A stretch of DNA of 64,000 nt from DGNJ01 sp002388905 (GTDB lineage Bacteria > Pseudomonadota > Gammaproteobacteria > Pseudomonadales > Porticoccaceae). Of this stretch, positions 44,352-54,181 are shown piece after piece. The notes under the pieces were generated by a model. That model ran no database searches. It had not been told where the DNA came from and saw only the letters and a list, made by a program, of their open reading frames with translations. Both the position numbers and the translations under genes were made by a program. Position 1 is the stretch's first letter. Each line of letters begins with the position of its first letter. Location: positions 31,044 through 95,043 of the forward strand of contig DAITSJ010000013.1 of NCBI GenBank assembly GCA_036843405.1, written 5' to 3'.

Positions 44352-44950
44352 CAAAGGTATTTGGTATTGGGTGGGCTAAAACGGGAACCACCACCCTGGG
44401 CCAGTGCTTCCGCCTGCTTGGTTTTGATCACCAGGGCCAACGCCTGGATCTGGTAAAGCACCTCGGGGAAAAGAATCCGGCCCCTATTATGGACATTGTC
44501 CGTCACAAGGAATCCTTCGAGGACTGGCCTTGGCTGCTTTTATACCGGGAACTGGACGAGCATTTCCCGGCAAGCAAATTCGTTCTGACCGTAAGGGACG
44601 AGGAAAAATGGTTACTAAGCTATCGCAATATGCTCGACCGTCAAAAAGAAGCCACACCGGAGATGAACAGCATCCGAAGGATTCTTTACGGGCTACCCTT
44701 TCCCGACATCACCAGCGAGCAACTTATCGATCGCTATCGTCAACACAACCGGGATGTCAGGGACTATTTTTCCCAACGCCCCAACGATTTGCTGGTGGTC
44801 AACTGGGAAGAGGGAGACGGTTGGAAAGAGCTATGTGGCTTTCTCAAACAAAACATTCCCCACACGCTCTTACCCCACGCCAATCGGGGCGATTACGCCC
44901 AAAGGAATCCGATAAAGCAATGGCTAATACGCCTTGGGCTGACAAAATAA
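44348..44950 (+). CDS. Sulfotransferase family protein 1
   Basis: 200 residues. The PAPS-binding 5' loop G-I-G-W-A-K-T-G-T-T-T-L-G is at 6-18 and the 3' motif is the R-D-E-E-K-W-L-L-S-Y-R region. It would transfer sulfate from PAPS to a sugar hydroxyl of the exported glycan. It lies between flippase and QueC-like protein in the same direction. Confidence 0.82.
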   Translation: MTKVFGIGWAKTGTTTLGQCFRLLGFDHQGQRLDLVKHLGEKNPAPIMDIVRHKESFEDWPWLLLYRELDEHFPASKFVLTVRDEEKWLLSYRNMLDRQKEATPEMNSIRRILYGLPFPDITSEQLIDRYRQHNRDVRDYFSQRPNDLLVVNWEEGDGWKELCGFLKQNIPHTLLPHANRGDYAQRNPIKQWLIRLGLTK

Positions 44951-45092
44951 ACGACCGATCAGGACAGCTAAGCTCTCCCGCCAATGAATGGACTGAGCAG
45001 CAACTTCAGGAGAATCAGCCCATGGCATTGGGCTCTTGGCTCAGACTCCGTAAGCCGATCCGATTAGCTTTTTGATTGCCAGGACTCTATAA

Positions 45093-46262
45093 ATGAGAGA
45101 CTCGATACGTATCACGCCTATAGGAAAAAAAAACCAGGACGGCTGGACAAATCTCGAATGGCAGATTCAAACGCCACAACGAGAAGCACAAATTCTTAGA
45201 TATTCACTGCCGGAAGAAATGGGCCACCTCTTCTGCGATCCGGAGCAGTGCGACGCCCCGATCGCCACTTCGTTACACCTCGCGATGGAATTAGGCCTGA
45301 ATGTTTTGGTCGATGGCAAAGTTTGCCCCGACCTGCTTGATGGTCTCGAACAACTTCAGCAGATCTGGGGACGTTGGTTTCCCGCCAAATGCAAGCCTGT
45401 AAAAATCTCAGCTCGAGAGGAAATATCGCACAAGGCAGCGGACGACAATCTTTCCGCCGTTTTTGCGTTCTCGGGCGGGGTGGACGGCGCTTATTCTCTG
45501 TTCCACCACTTACTGGACGACGGCTTCCGAAATAGAAAGAAGCCGCAAGCGGCGCTGCTGATCCAGGGCTTCGATGTTCCCCTCGACAAGGAGGATATAT
45601 TTCAAGGAGCCGCACAACTAGCCAGACAACAATTGGCTGACACCCACGTCCCCTTACTCCAGATGAAGACGAATTCCCGCACAATAAGCCAAGACTGGCA
45701 CAAGAGTCACGGATTGCAAATCGCTGCATGCTTCCTGACACTTCAAGGACAATACAGCCATGCCTTGCTCGGCAGCACTGAACCCTACGAGAAGCTAATG
45801 ATGCCCTGGGGATCAACACCCCTGACAGATCCACTTTCATCAAGTCGCGCCATGAGCATTCACCACGATGGTTGTGAGGTTGACCGAACACAGAAAATCG
45901 AATGGCTTGCCACCCACACTAATGCCTGTGAATCACTACGTGTGTGTTGGGAAGGTGCGCGAAAAGACAGAAATTGCGGAAAATGCGAGAAATGTACTCG
46001 GACAATGCTTAATTTCTGGGCGGCCAAAAGGGGTTTGCCAAAAGTTTTCCCGACTCATGTCACCCCAAAGAAAATCCGGACGATCAAACTGCGCAGCCAG
46101 TTACAGGTAAACGAAATAGCCAGTATCCTCGAGCATGGACTGAGGCGCTATGGCCGAAATGACCCAATCGTTAAAGCACTAGAAATACGGCTTGGCCAGC
46201 GGGGAATAAAAGGCGTCATTCGACGAGCAGCGAACTTTGCACGACAAGCAATACAATCTTAA
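45093..46262 (+). CDS. PP-loop ATP pyrophosphatase with QueC-like zinc site
   Basis: 389 residues. The PP-loop S-G-G-V-D-G-A-Y-S lies at 127-135. Four cysteines, 285, 295, 298 and 301, occur in a C-x9-C-x2-C-x2-C pattern (N-C-G-K-C-E-K-C) very like the zinc site of QueC-type enzymes. QueC makes 7-cyano-7-deazaguanine, but the long N-terminal region (1-120) is unlike QueC and the context is polysaccharide. It may adenylate a carboxylate or amide in the EPS pathway; the role is unassigned. Confidence 0.7.
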   Translation: MRDSIRITPIGKKNQDGWTNLEWQIQTPQREAQILRYSLPEEMGHLFCDPEQCDAPIATSLHLAMELGLNVLVDGKVCPDLLDGLEQLQQIWGRWFPAKCKPVKISAREEISHKAADDNLSAVFAFSGGVDGAYSLFHHLLDDGFRNRKKPQAALLIQGFDVPLDKEDIFQGAAQLARQQLADTHVPLLQMKTNSRTISQDWHKSHGLQIAACFLTLQGQYSHALLGSTEPYEKLMMPWGSTPLTDPLSSSRAMSIHHDGCEVDRTQKIEWLATHTNACESLRVCWEGARKDRNCGKCEKCTRTMLNFWAAKRGLPKVFPTHVTPKKIRTIKLRSQLQVNEIASILEHGLRRYGRNDPIVKALEIRLGQRGIKGVIRRAANFARQAIQS

Positions 46263-46705
46263 CCTAATGAATCAATATGCAAAGAGCGCATAAAGGGACG
46301 GGGGATCTATAGATCATTCCCGCGACATTTTTCCTTTAAAATCACGCGCGCACCAAAGCATGGAAGACTGAGTAGTGGATAACTGTTCTCTACACGCGCT
46401 GAAATAGCTCTATTGCAGCGATGAAAATGTCCGGAAAGGAAGCAAGGTGCCGGAAAGCTTTGAAGCCAACCCCAACGAAGAAAGAGAAAGACAGAATATG
46501 AAAGCGCGTTACCACATACTGCCAGATCTCTAGGAATGAGGAAGACAATGCCTAACCAATCTTGTTCGGACTCCACAGTATCACTAGATTATGTTCAAAA
46601 TCCGAGCTCGAAGAGCGAACTATGACCGACCTTTGAAAAACCTCACGCTATTCATTAAGGAGTTCATTTTAAATCGAGGTTGCTAGATATTCTATAAAGG
46701 AAAAC
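46263..46705. other. AT-rich intergenic region before the family 2 glycosyltransferase
   Basis: 443 nt with no convincing gene. It is visibly AT-richer than the rest, has several short stretches of T and A, and contains an apparent ribosome-binding AAAGGA just before the next ATG. It may be the left border of a transferred block. Confidence 0.6.
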
Positions 46706-47656
46706 ATGATGGCACAAATTTCAACTAGCATAGTTATCGCAACTTATAATCGCCCATATATGCTAAAACGAACCTTGCAGTCTATATCAGATGCTGAATG
46801 GCCCTCAACATTTGTAAACGTTATTGTTGTGGAGAACTCCAAGCCTTCAGGAGCAGCGGAAATTTGCGCAGAATTCAAAAACCTTCCAATCAAACTTTTC
46901 AATGAGTCTAAACAAGGATTATCTCATGCAAGAAATCGCGGCTTTTTAGAGTCCAACGAAGATATCATTATTTTTTTCGACGATGATGTATTGATAGCAA
47001 ATGACTCTTTGCTTGCTTATGAAGAGGAGATCCTCAAATACGGAAAAACTAGATTTTACGGCGGATCTTTAATTCCGGATTATCCTGGCATGGGGCCTCC
47101 TGAATGGTTAAAAAAACATTTACCCTGCTCAGTAACAGGATTATTGTTCAACGGGCATAATAAAGATATCTGGAAGCCTGTTTTTGTAGGAACGAATCAC
47201 GCGTTTCCCCGCTCTCTCTTGGTCGAGCTTGGTGGCTACGATCACCTTTCTGCATATAAAACTGGTGGCGCGGTAGGTGAAGAAACACGGTTACAAGAGC
47301 GACTTATCCAAAATGGAATACCTGGACGAGCTATTGTTCACGCAAAAGTTTGGCATTGGGTACCTGATGACTCTTGCTCCCCTAACTGGGCGCTGCGGCG
47401 ACGAAGACGCCACGGATACACGGATGGCTATCTGGATGCTATCAATAAGGGACAGTCAACGAGACCGTGGATTGTGCGACTTATACTGTCCAATGCAGTT
47501 TCTTTCGCATGGTCTTTCTTTACCAGTTTTGATACTGAAGAACGGTTTAAAAAGGGTGTAAAGCTCCAATATATGCTGGGATATTACCAAGGAATACGTG
47601 AAGGTGTCAGAGATCGCAACAACGGATACGATTATCGTTCTGCAAGGAAAGACTAG
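46706..47656 (+). CDS. Family 2 glycosyltransferase
   Basis: 316 residues. GT-A nucleotide-sugar site at the N-terminus: I-V-I-A-T-Y-N-R-P and a D-D-D-V motif near residue 92 in F-F-D-D-D-V. It would transfer a sugar at the cytoplasmic face during repeat-unit assembly. AT-rich codon use differs from flanking genes. ATG 46706 with AAAGGA; ATG 46709 is the alternative. Confidence 0.85.
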   Translation: MMAQISTSIVIATYNRPYMLKRTLQSISDAEWPSTFVNVIVVENSKPSGAAEICAEFKNLPIKLFNESKQGLSHARNRGFLESNEDIIIFFDDDVLIANDSLLAYEEEILKYGKTRFYGGSLIPDYPGMGPPEWLKKHLPCSVTGLLFNGHNKDIWKPVFVGTNHAFPRSLLVELGGYDHLSAYKTGGAVGEETRLQERLIQNGIPGRAIVHAKVWHWVPDDSCSPNWALRRRRRHGYTDGYLDAINKGQSTRPWIVRLILSNAVSFAWSFFTSFDTEERFKKGVKLQYMLGYYQGIREGVRDRNNGYDYRSARKD

Positions 47657-47744
47657 ATCGCATTTATACTAAAATCTATATTTTAGCCACCAAACCTCAT
47701 TGACGACTTTCGTAATTTCGCCATAATCGCAGAGATCATTTCTT

Positions 47745-48896
47745 ATGGAATTAAAAAAATTACGTCTTCTTGGAAGTGGCTTTACTGAGGAGGAATACGA
47801 GCTTTATAACCTGAGGCAGAAATCCACTGAGCAATGTCTTCAATATCTATCACTTGATTTTACTTCGAGGATATTCAAGCCAATCGCAAACAGCAGCCAT
47901 CAATCTTTTTTTCTTGAAGACAAATGGGCGTCCCATCATTTTTTTAAAAGTCTTGGCATTCCTGTACCTTATACATATGGCCTATACCACCCGCATTACG
48001 GAGTCGATCATTCCGGAGAAAAATTTAACACGCCCGAAGATATAGAGAAGCTTTTAAAACAGACAGGACCGTCCGATATTATTTTAAAACCCAGGGGCGG
48101 TATTCAAGGCCGGAACATCATCTCTGTGAATCTGGACTATTTTAACAATCATGTCAATGTCAACTCGGGTTATGAACAGATTGCTTTCGACAACTTCATT
48201 AGCCGACTTTCAATAAATTCTTTTCAAGAATACAAAAATTCCTATCAAGGCTGGATAATTCAAGAAACCGTAAATCAACATGAACGGCTAGCGGTCTTTA
48301 ACCCTTCTAGCCTGAACACAGTGCGCATAGTTACCTTTGTAAATGCCTCCGATGATTGTGAAGTTCACTGTGCTTTACTAAGAATGGGCCGCAAGGGCAA
48401 GACTACCGACAACTGGTCGCAAGGAGGAATCGCGTCTCATATCGACATCGGGACTGGAATAGCAGGCCCCGGATTCTTGAAGCCGACTTTTGGAACCGGA
48501 TTATATTCAAAACACCCCGACACTAATGCGACGATAAAGGGCGAGATAATTCCATTCTGGCAATCGACTCTTGATTTATGCAGAAGGGCAGCCCTGGCAT
48601 TGCCCGGCGCACGATCCGTTGGATGGGACGTTGGCATCACCTCTAAGGGCCCGATCCTTATTGAAGGAAACGCTGACTGGGGCATGATAATGATGCAAAT
48701 ACACAACGAGGGCTACCTTAACATGAAAAGGCGTCAAGCATTTTCCTTATTGGGGGCGGAGTTTCCTGATCGTCTTCCCAGTGCCGCGGAATCGATTATC
48801 AGGCTTTATAAAAGGGGTTATGGAACTGCTTTCAGGAAAAAACTTTTTGGCCGATTTCTGAAAAAGCCGATGCAAGCTTTTCAAAATATACCATGA
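47745..48896 (+). CDS. Sugar-transfer-associated ATP-grasp protein
   Basis: 383 residues, AT-rich. The N-terminus is R-L-L-G-S-G-F-T; a glycine-rich P-R-G-G-I-Q-G-R loop near residue 116 and D-V-G-I-T followed by I-L-I-E-G-N-A-D-W-G-M (residues 297-317) fit an ATP-grasp fold of the capsule/EPS class. It probably ligates an amino acid or other amine to a carboxyl group of a sugar or peptide; the substrate is unknown. Confidence 0.8.
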   Translation: MELKKLRLLGSGFTEEEYELYNLRQKSTEQCLQYLSLDFTSRIFKPIANSSHQSFFLEDKWASHHFFKSLGIPVPYTYGLYHPHYGVDHSGEKFNTPEDIEKLLKQTGPSDIILKPRGGIQGRNIISVNLDYFNNHVNVNSGYEQIAFDNFISRLSINSFQEYKNSYQGWIIQETVNQHERLAVFNPSSLNTVRIVTFVNASDDCEVHCALLRMGRKGKTTDNWSQGGIASHIDIGTGIAGPGFLKPTFGTGLYSKHPDTNATIKGEIIPFWQSTLDLCRRAALALPGARSVGWDVGITSKGPILIEGNADWGMIMMQIHNEGYLNMKRRQAFSLLGAEFPDRLPSAAESIIRLYKRGYGTAFRKKLFGRFLKKPMQAFQNIP

Positions 48897-48993
48897 ACAA
48901 GCCTTTTTAAGGAAAGATGCAACGAGCTTTCTTATGGTCTCAGGTATTTGATTGCAATTTTTCGACAAGTTGCGGTTATCATGAGTTGAAGAA

Positions 48994-49779
48994 ATGATGG
49001 ATCGAAAAGAACTGACGACACTTTTGCGGCATCCGACAATAGTGCTTCCCCACAAGCACATACTGTTGCTCAGCCATATGAGAGGCCTCACCAGCTTGTT
49101 GTCTCATATCATCGGGAGTCACCCACGAGTATCCGGGTACTATGAACAGCACATCGGCTATTATAGCTGGCGGAGCATGGTGCGCGCTCGACTGCTTTAC
49201 CATATCGATCATCCGGAGGAAAGACGCACGCCGCTGTATTTCGACAAGCTGTTGCACAACGGCCAGGGGTTGAGTGGTCGCATTCTCAGGGACCGAAGAA
49301 TCCGATTGATTTTTATGTTACGCAAACCCGAGGATTCCATTCGCAGCATCGCCAAACTTCACGGCAAACGTAACCGCGGACACCGCTATGGCAACCCCGA
49401 GGGGGCAGCACAGTACTATATTGATCGCCTTGCTATGTTGCAGCACTTCGCTGAAGTAGCGGGAATGGAACAGGGCTCCGTCTATATCGATGCGGAGGCC
49501 ATTACAGAGAATACGGAGGAGGCACTCAACCGCCTTACGACCTATCTGGGTTTGCAACCAGCGCTTTCTCGCGAGTACAAAGTATTCAAGCATACGGGCA
49601 CGACCGGGAAGGGGGACATGTCGAAAAACCTGAGGGAAGGAGTGGTGGCCAGAAAAACCGCCGACGGGGAGGCGCCCCAGATTGATATCGCGCCGGAAAT
49701 TCTGGAGCGTGCGCAGGAGAAGTACGCAAACGCAAGGAACGTCATGCTCAATGTATGTAAAGGAGTTATTGCCAAGTGA
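48994..49779 (+). CDS. Sulfotransferase family protein 2
   Basis: 261 residues. H-M-R-G-L-T-S-L-L-S-H near residue 28 replaces the standard 5' PAPS loop, and M-L-R-K-P-E-D-S-I-R-S-I (about 108) fits the 3' loop. Weaker similarity than sulfotransferase 1, so it might be a divergent member. The coupling with the following glycosyltransferase (GTGA overlap) is clear. Confidence 0.7.
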   Translation: MMDRKELTTLLRHPTIVLPHKHILLLSHMRGLTSLLSHIIGSHPRVSGYYEQHIGYYSWRSMVRARLLYHIDHPEERRTPLYFDKLLHNGQGLSGRILRDRRIRLIFMLRKPEDSIRSIAKLHGKRNRGHRYGNPEGAAQYYIDRLAMLQHFAEVAGMEQGSVYIDAEAITENTEEALNRLTTYLGLQPALSREYKVFKHTGTTGKGDMSKNLREGVVARKTADGEAPQIDIAPEILERAQEKYANARNVMLNVCKGVIAK

Positions 49780-50993
49780 CCCTCATGACTGACAATCAAT
49801 CGAGCCAATCAATCAAAGTATCTGTGGTTGTTTCGACATTCAACCGGGCGGCCCTCCTTTCAGAGGCTGTAGACAGTGTCTTCGCACAAAAGGACGAGAT
49901 TTACGAACTCGTTATTATCAATGACGGGTCCACTGATACAACCCGGGAGTATATCGATCGGCTCGGAAACCAACACCCCGAGTTCGTCACCGCCGTCAAC
50001 CAGGAGAATACCGGCAAGGCAGACGCGCTGAACAACGCTTTTTCTTATGTCACCGGAAGCCATGTCATCATCCTGGACGATGATGACTTGTTGATGAGCG
50101 GCTGCGTAAGGCAGCACAAGGAAGCTATAGGGGCCTCCGAAACACCCGACGTCTTCAGCTACGGGCCGTATTTCATGTTTCGCAGCCGCGACGACATTGC
50201 CCGCAGAGGTGACTTGACGGCAATAAACTGGGGCGTAAACGACGACCAGCTTTTCATATGGGCGCTGGAATCCTATCGGCTACAACAGGGAGCGATGCTT
50301 GTACCCATTGAGATGTATCGGGCCGTTGGCCCCTATGACAAGAGCCTGACTCGCGCCCAGGATTACGATGTGACCCTCCGGCTTTGCCGCGTCTATAGCG
50401 GCGTACCTGTCGGTCACTATGTCTTGGCGGTACGGGAGCATGAGGGGCCGCGTGGCCCGCAGTGGGCTCTGCACAAAGCCCGGGACCGTTTCCTGGTCTG
50501 GCGAAAGTTCGACCATATTATTCTGCGGCGATATCGGGCCACACTGCCACTGAATGAATTTCTGGGCAAAAACGTCGACTCGAGTGAAAAGCTCACGACA
50601 CAACAACAACGCTCGGCACTTATTGAACGGGGGACCATAATGGCCCGCCGGGGTTTGTTCAGGGAAGCGCTCGACGACTTTTCCCAGGCCGCCGAGGTGA
50701 GTCCGGGAGCGATTCCGGAGAGCGACCTGGAAACTCTCGGAAGAGCACTGGAACTGGCCCGTTACGACACTCTCCCCCGGGGGTCATCCCGGTTCTTTTT
50801 GCAATGCTTTGGCCCTTTCCGGAAGCTGGGTGGTGATAGAGCGATCAATCTGTTGGTTCGCCGGCTATATTGGAGCCTGAGGGATCGCCTGGAATGCACC
50901 AACATCAGGGAATCCTTCCTGTTTGCCGGTGTGTTTCTGGTTTCAGCAACAAGAGCCATTGTATCCCGCCATATCCTGAGAGCACCCTCCTAA
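49776..50993 (+). CDS. Family 2 glycosyltransferase with C-terminal helical domain
   Basis: 405 residues. Start GTG 49776 overlaps the sulfotransferase stop and has AGGAG at 10 nt; an ATG at 49785 is less well placed. N-terminal GT-A site: V-V-V-S-T-F-N-R-A and D-D-D-D near residue 100. The last 100 residues contain a TPR-like helical pair (R-G-L-F-R-E-A-L-D-D-F-S-Q-A-A). Presumably a cytoplasmic glycosyltransferase. Confidence 0.85.
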   Translation: MTLMTDNQSSQSIKVSVVVSTFNRAALLSEAVDSVFAQKDEIYELVIINDGSTDTTREYIDRLGNQHPEFVTAVNQENTGKADALNNAFSYVTGSHVIILDDDDLLMSGCVRQHKEAIGASETPDVFSYGPYFMFRSRDDIARRGDLTAINWGVNDDQLFIWALESYRLQQGAMLVPIEMYRAVGPYDKSLTRAQDYDVTLRLCRVYSGVPVGHYVLAVREHEGPRGPQWALHKARDRFLVWRKFDHIILRRYRATLPLNEFLGKNVDSSEKLTTQQQRSALIERGTIMARRGLFREALDDFSQAAEVSPGAIPESDLETLGRALELARYDTLPRGSSRFFLQCFGPFRKLGGDRAINLLVRRLYWSLRDRLECTNIRESFLFAGVFLVSATRAIVSRHILRAPS

Positions 50994-51018
50994 CAGCGTA
51001 CCCAAACAGTGAGATTTT

Positions 51019-52209
51019 ATGGCTGGCAATACGATCAATATTTTTAGTCGCTCCGGGCACCTGGGAGGCATGGAGTTTCGCGTTCTCGACGAGACACAGT
51101 GGCTCAACAATCACGGCTGGGACGCGAAAGCCTACTTCTCGCCCTTCACGGATTGGCAGCGCCTTATAGGTCTGGGGCAAGATCGGGGGGTGAGCGTCGA
51201 CAGGCTCCCGCTACCCTTGTTCCTCGAATCCTGGCGCATGCGTCATTTGCGGGGTTGGCATGCAAAACTGGTGAGCCACTGGTTTCGAAGGCGGCTCGAT
51301 TCTGAGGCCGTCCATGTTCCTTTCGCGTGGACCGAGCAGGGTATGAGTCCGCTGTGGTTCGCGGCTCAATTTTCCCGTCGAATTGTTATTAGCGTACACA
51401 ATGTATTCCCGGTCGAAGAACTCAATTCCTGGCAGTTCAAATGGATGCAAGAGGCGTTTAACAAAGTGACTGGAATATACGGTGTGTCGCCGGCGGCCAC
51501 CCGTGCCTTTCAGGAAATCTTTGAAACGGTTATTCGGCCCGACACTGTCCTGGAGACGATCCCCAACTATGTGGATGTGGACCGATTCCAACCGTCGGAG
51601 CAATGTCGAGCGTCCATGAGGTCTCGACTCGGGTTTAGCGAAAAAACACGCGTCATCGGTTCGCTGGGAAGGATATCCGCTCAAAAGCGTCCGGTAATGC
51701 TGGTTGACGTCTTTGCCAGAATGTTGACCCTGGCTCCGGACACCGACTTGCGTCTGCTTCTTATCGGAGGCGGCGAATTGAAGGAGGAAGTCCTCCTAAG
51801 GGCGGCCGATCATGGAATACAGGAACAGATCATCATTACAGATTTTGTACCCAACCCCGAAGACTATTTGTCAGCGGTGGACGTCAACGTGTTGGCAAGT
51901 ACCCGTGAAGGCTGTCCGCTGGCCGCGTTAGAAGCCATGGCCGCGGGAGTGCCGGTCGTCCTGACGGACGTGCCCGGCAGCAGGAGTGTTCTGGATCAGA
52001 AGCGAGGCTGCGTTTTTGTACCCAGAGACGACGTCGATGCCATCGCCCGCACTCTCAACGAGCTAATCGGGGACAGGCAGCAGCTGCGCGAAAGAGGTGC
52101 ACAAGCTCGCCGGGAAGCTGTAAGCGAGTTCTCTCGGCCTGTCTGGGACGAAAGGTTGGACCGGTTCTATTCTCATGCGCTGGGCACAAAAAAGGACGCC
52201 ATTCTATGA
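51019..52209 (+). CDS. Family 4 glycosyltransferase A
   Basis: 396 residues. N-terminal G-H-L-G-G-M-E acceptor segment and the donor-site motif S-T-R-E-G-C-P-L-A-A-L-E-A-M-A near residue 295 (E-x7-E) are clear. It would act on an undecaprenyl-linked glycan. It overlaps the next gene by 4 nt. Confidence 0.88.
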   Translation: MAGNTINIFSRSGHLGGMEFRVLDETQWLNNHGWDAKAYFSPFTDWQRLIGLGQDRGVSVDRLPLPLFLESWRMRHLRGWHAKLVSHWFRRRLDSEAVHVPFAWTEQGMSPLWFAAQFSRRIVISVHNVFPVEELNSWQFKWMQEAFNKVTGIYGVSPAATRAFQEIFETVIRPDTVLETIPNYVDVDRFQPSEQCRASMRSRLGFSEKTRVIGSLGRISAQKRPVMLVDVFARMLTLAPDTDLRLLLIGGGELKEEVLLRAADHGIQEQIIITDFVPNPEDYLSAVDVNVLASTREGCPLAALEAMAAGVPVVLTDVPGSRSVLDQKRGCVFVPRDDVDAIARTLNELIGDRQQLRERGAQARREAVSEFSRPVWDERLDRFYSHALGTKKDAIL

Positions 52210-53246
52210 AAGTTGGTTTTTGTACCTACCCGATGCTTTGGCAGCGAACCGGGGGGCTGCAGGTACAGATGAAAGAGACGATTTCGGCGTTAAGGAGCCT
52301 GGGGTGCGACGCCGAACTCTTTGACACCAACCGGCAGCGGCTGGGTGACTTTCAACTTATCCATATTTTTGGCGCCATCAATGGTAACGAGAAGATTGCC
52401 GAAGCGGCGCGAAGCGCCCGAATTCCTCTTGTAATAAGTTCCGTTTTACACCCTCCTTTCACCCGCTTCGATGCCCTCCGGGCCCGGCTCGCCACGATGG
52501 TGACAAGAAGGCTCACGGGCTGGCAATTCACCACGAGCTACGACCTGACCCGCCGCGCCGTCAATGCCGCGGATGCCGTTGTCGCCTTGGGCGAAGAGGA
52601 GCAAACGCTATTAAGGACAGGTTACGATGTCAGCCCCGAACGGATCAGCGTTGTGCCAAATGGTATCTCCAGCCGGTTCCAGGAAGCGGAGGGGGCGCTT
52701 TTTCGCGAACATATCGACATCAACGGTCCCTTCCTGCTGCAGGTATCGTCAATCACGCCCTATAAGAACCCCCTCGCTTCCGCAAGGGCTGCGGCGGCCC
52801 TGGATTTGCCGCTTGTACTGATCGGACAGACTCCCGGCGACGGTGAACCTTACCTGGAACAATGTCGCGACGCAGCCGGTGGGCGCCTGCACTACGTGGG
52901 CGCCCTGCCGGCCGACAGCCCGCTACTGCCTTCCGCCTATGCCGCGGCGCAGGTTTTGTTACTGCCCAGCAAAAGCGAGGTAATGCCCCTGGTGACACTG
53001 GAAGCGCTGGCTGCGGGAACCCCGGTGGTGATGACAAGTCACAGCAGCCTGGAACTGGATAATGCCGGTAAACGACTGCAAACGTTTGACCCGACCGACC
53101 AGGCCGGCTTCGAGAAAACTATCCGCGGAGTGGTTAATGCGCCCCCATCTACGGAGGAATGCCGGGACCTCGTCAAGCACATGACCTGGAAGGCTGTCGC
53201 CGAACAATTGGAACAGATATATCGCCGTATATTGGCAAGCCGTTGA
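52206..53246 (+). CDS. Family 4 glycosyltransferase B
   Basis: 346 residues. The GT-B donor motif P-S-K-S-E-V-M-P-L-V-T-L-E-A-L-A is near residue 260. The N-terminus carries G-G-L-Q-V-Q-M-K-E acceptor contacts. It is coupled to the preceding GT4 gene (ATGA). A 200-nt gap with AAGGAG near its end precedes the TPR protein. Confidence 0.88.
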   Translation: MKVGFCTYPMLWQRTGGLQVQMKETISALRSLGCDAELFDTNRQRLGDFQLIHIFGAINGNEKIAEAARSARIPLVISSVLHPPFTRFDALRARLATMVTRRLTGWQFTTSYDLTRRAVNAADAVVALGEEEQTLLRTGYDVSPERISVVPNGISSRFQEAEGALFREHIDINGPFLLQVSSITPYKNPLASARAAAALDLPLVLIGQTPGDGEPYLEQCRDAAGGRLHYVGALPADSPLLPSAYAAAQVLLLPSKSEVMPLVTLEALAAGTPVVMTSHSSLELDNAGKRLQTFDPTDQAGFEKTIRGVVNAPPSTEECRDLVKHMTWKAVAEQLEQIYRRILASR

Positions 53247-53446
53247 CGGCTGCTGGCGCAGCTTTAAGTGCAAATGGAGTGTCGCTGCCCGCTCTTCCGG
53301 CCATCGGCTCCCAGGCGCGTTAACCGGGGAACTTCAGTGTATCCCCAGCGACTAAACCGTATTACCATGGCGGGAAGGCAAGCGATGTGACAGGTTGTGG
53401 ATCGCCGCCACGGCCTCCAGAGCAATGAACATAAAGGAGTTTGAGA

Positions 53447-54172
53447 ATGAATGCGCTCATACGGGGAAAGGCCAGTTCTCCGACCCGGTTTTTATTCATG
53501 TATCTTCTATTGTTTTCGTTCTTCTATGCTTTTTCCGGGCTTCCGCAAGCTGCGGGACGCGCCCCCTGGGTGGGAAGCTCTTTCCGTGACGCTCCCTGCC
53601 AAGGGGATCCCACCGGGTATGGCCCCTATGATTATACCGAGCGGCACAAGCATCGAAGTAATCTGCATACAGTAGAGCGCTACCACTTCAACCAGAACGT
53701 CGAGAACCTCAAGGGCGGGGCCCAGACGCCAAGTGGTCTCGAAGGGGATCTCGATTATACGTTAAGGGCGTTTCCCAACCATCACCGGGCCCTGTACGCT
53801 GTCGTGCGGTATCAATTCATCAAAGGGAATAAGATCTATCGAAGCGCCAAGCTAAGCCCGGCGGAGTGCTATCTGCAGCGGGCCATCAACTTCAGTCCCG
53901 GGGACGGCATGGCCCATATGATATACGGCATCCTTCTGCACAAATCGGGAAAGCCGGAGAAAGCCCTGGGACAATACGAAAAAGCCGAAAAACTGATTCC
54001 GGGTAATGGCCAACTGCTGTACAACAAGGGGCTGCTGCTGGTTGATATGGGGCGCCATGACCAGGCCAGGGAAATTGCCGATGAACTTTACCGCCAAAGC
54101 TTTCCGTTACAGGGTTTGAAAAACAAGCTTGTCGAAGCCGGTTACTGGCACAATCGGGCCGACGATCAATAA
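53447..54172 (+). CDS. TPR-containing secreted/anchored protein of EPS locus
   Basis: 241 residues. N-terminal hydrophobic segment about 17-32 is a signal or anchor; Y-N-K-G-L-L-L-V-D-M-G and H-K-S-G-K-P-E-K-A-L form two TPRs in the second half. Start ATG 53447 is fixed by AAGGAG at 53434-53439 (7 nt). No enzymatic motif; probably an EPS-assembly adaptor. Confidence 0.75.
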   Translation: MNALIRGKASSPTRFLFMYLLLFSFFYAFSGLPQAAGRAPWVGSSFRDAPCQGDPTGYGPYDYTERHKHRSNLHTVERYHFNQNVENLKGGAQTPSGLEGDLDYTLRAFPNHHRALYAVVRYQFIKGNKIYRSAKLSPAECYLQRAINFSPGDGMAHMIYGILLHKSGKPEKALGQYEKAEKLIPGNGQLLYNKGLLLVDMGRHDQAREIADELYRQSFPLQGLKNKLVEAGYWHNRADDQ

Positions 54173-54181
54173 ATATCCCTG

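Noticed and set aside
44920..45075. Small 51-residue ORF overlapping the end of sulfotransferase 1
   Set aside because: It overlaps the sulfotransferase by 31 nt, has its AAAGGA too far away (12 nt) and no recognisable motif; it was not listed as a gene.
46307..46576. Minus-strand 89-residue ORF in the AT-rich gap
   Set aside because: Low-complexity hydrophobic/Cys composition, no ribosome-binding site and no coupling to neighbours.
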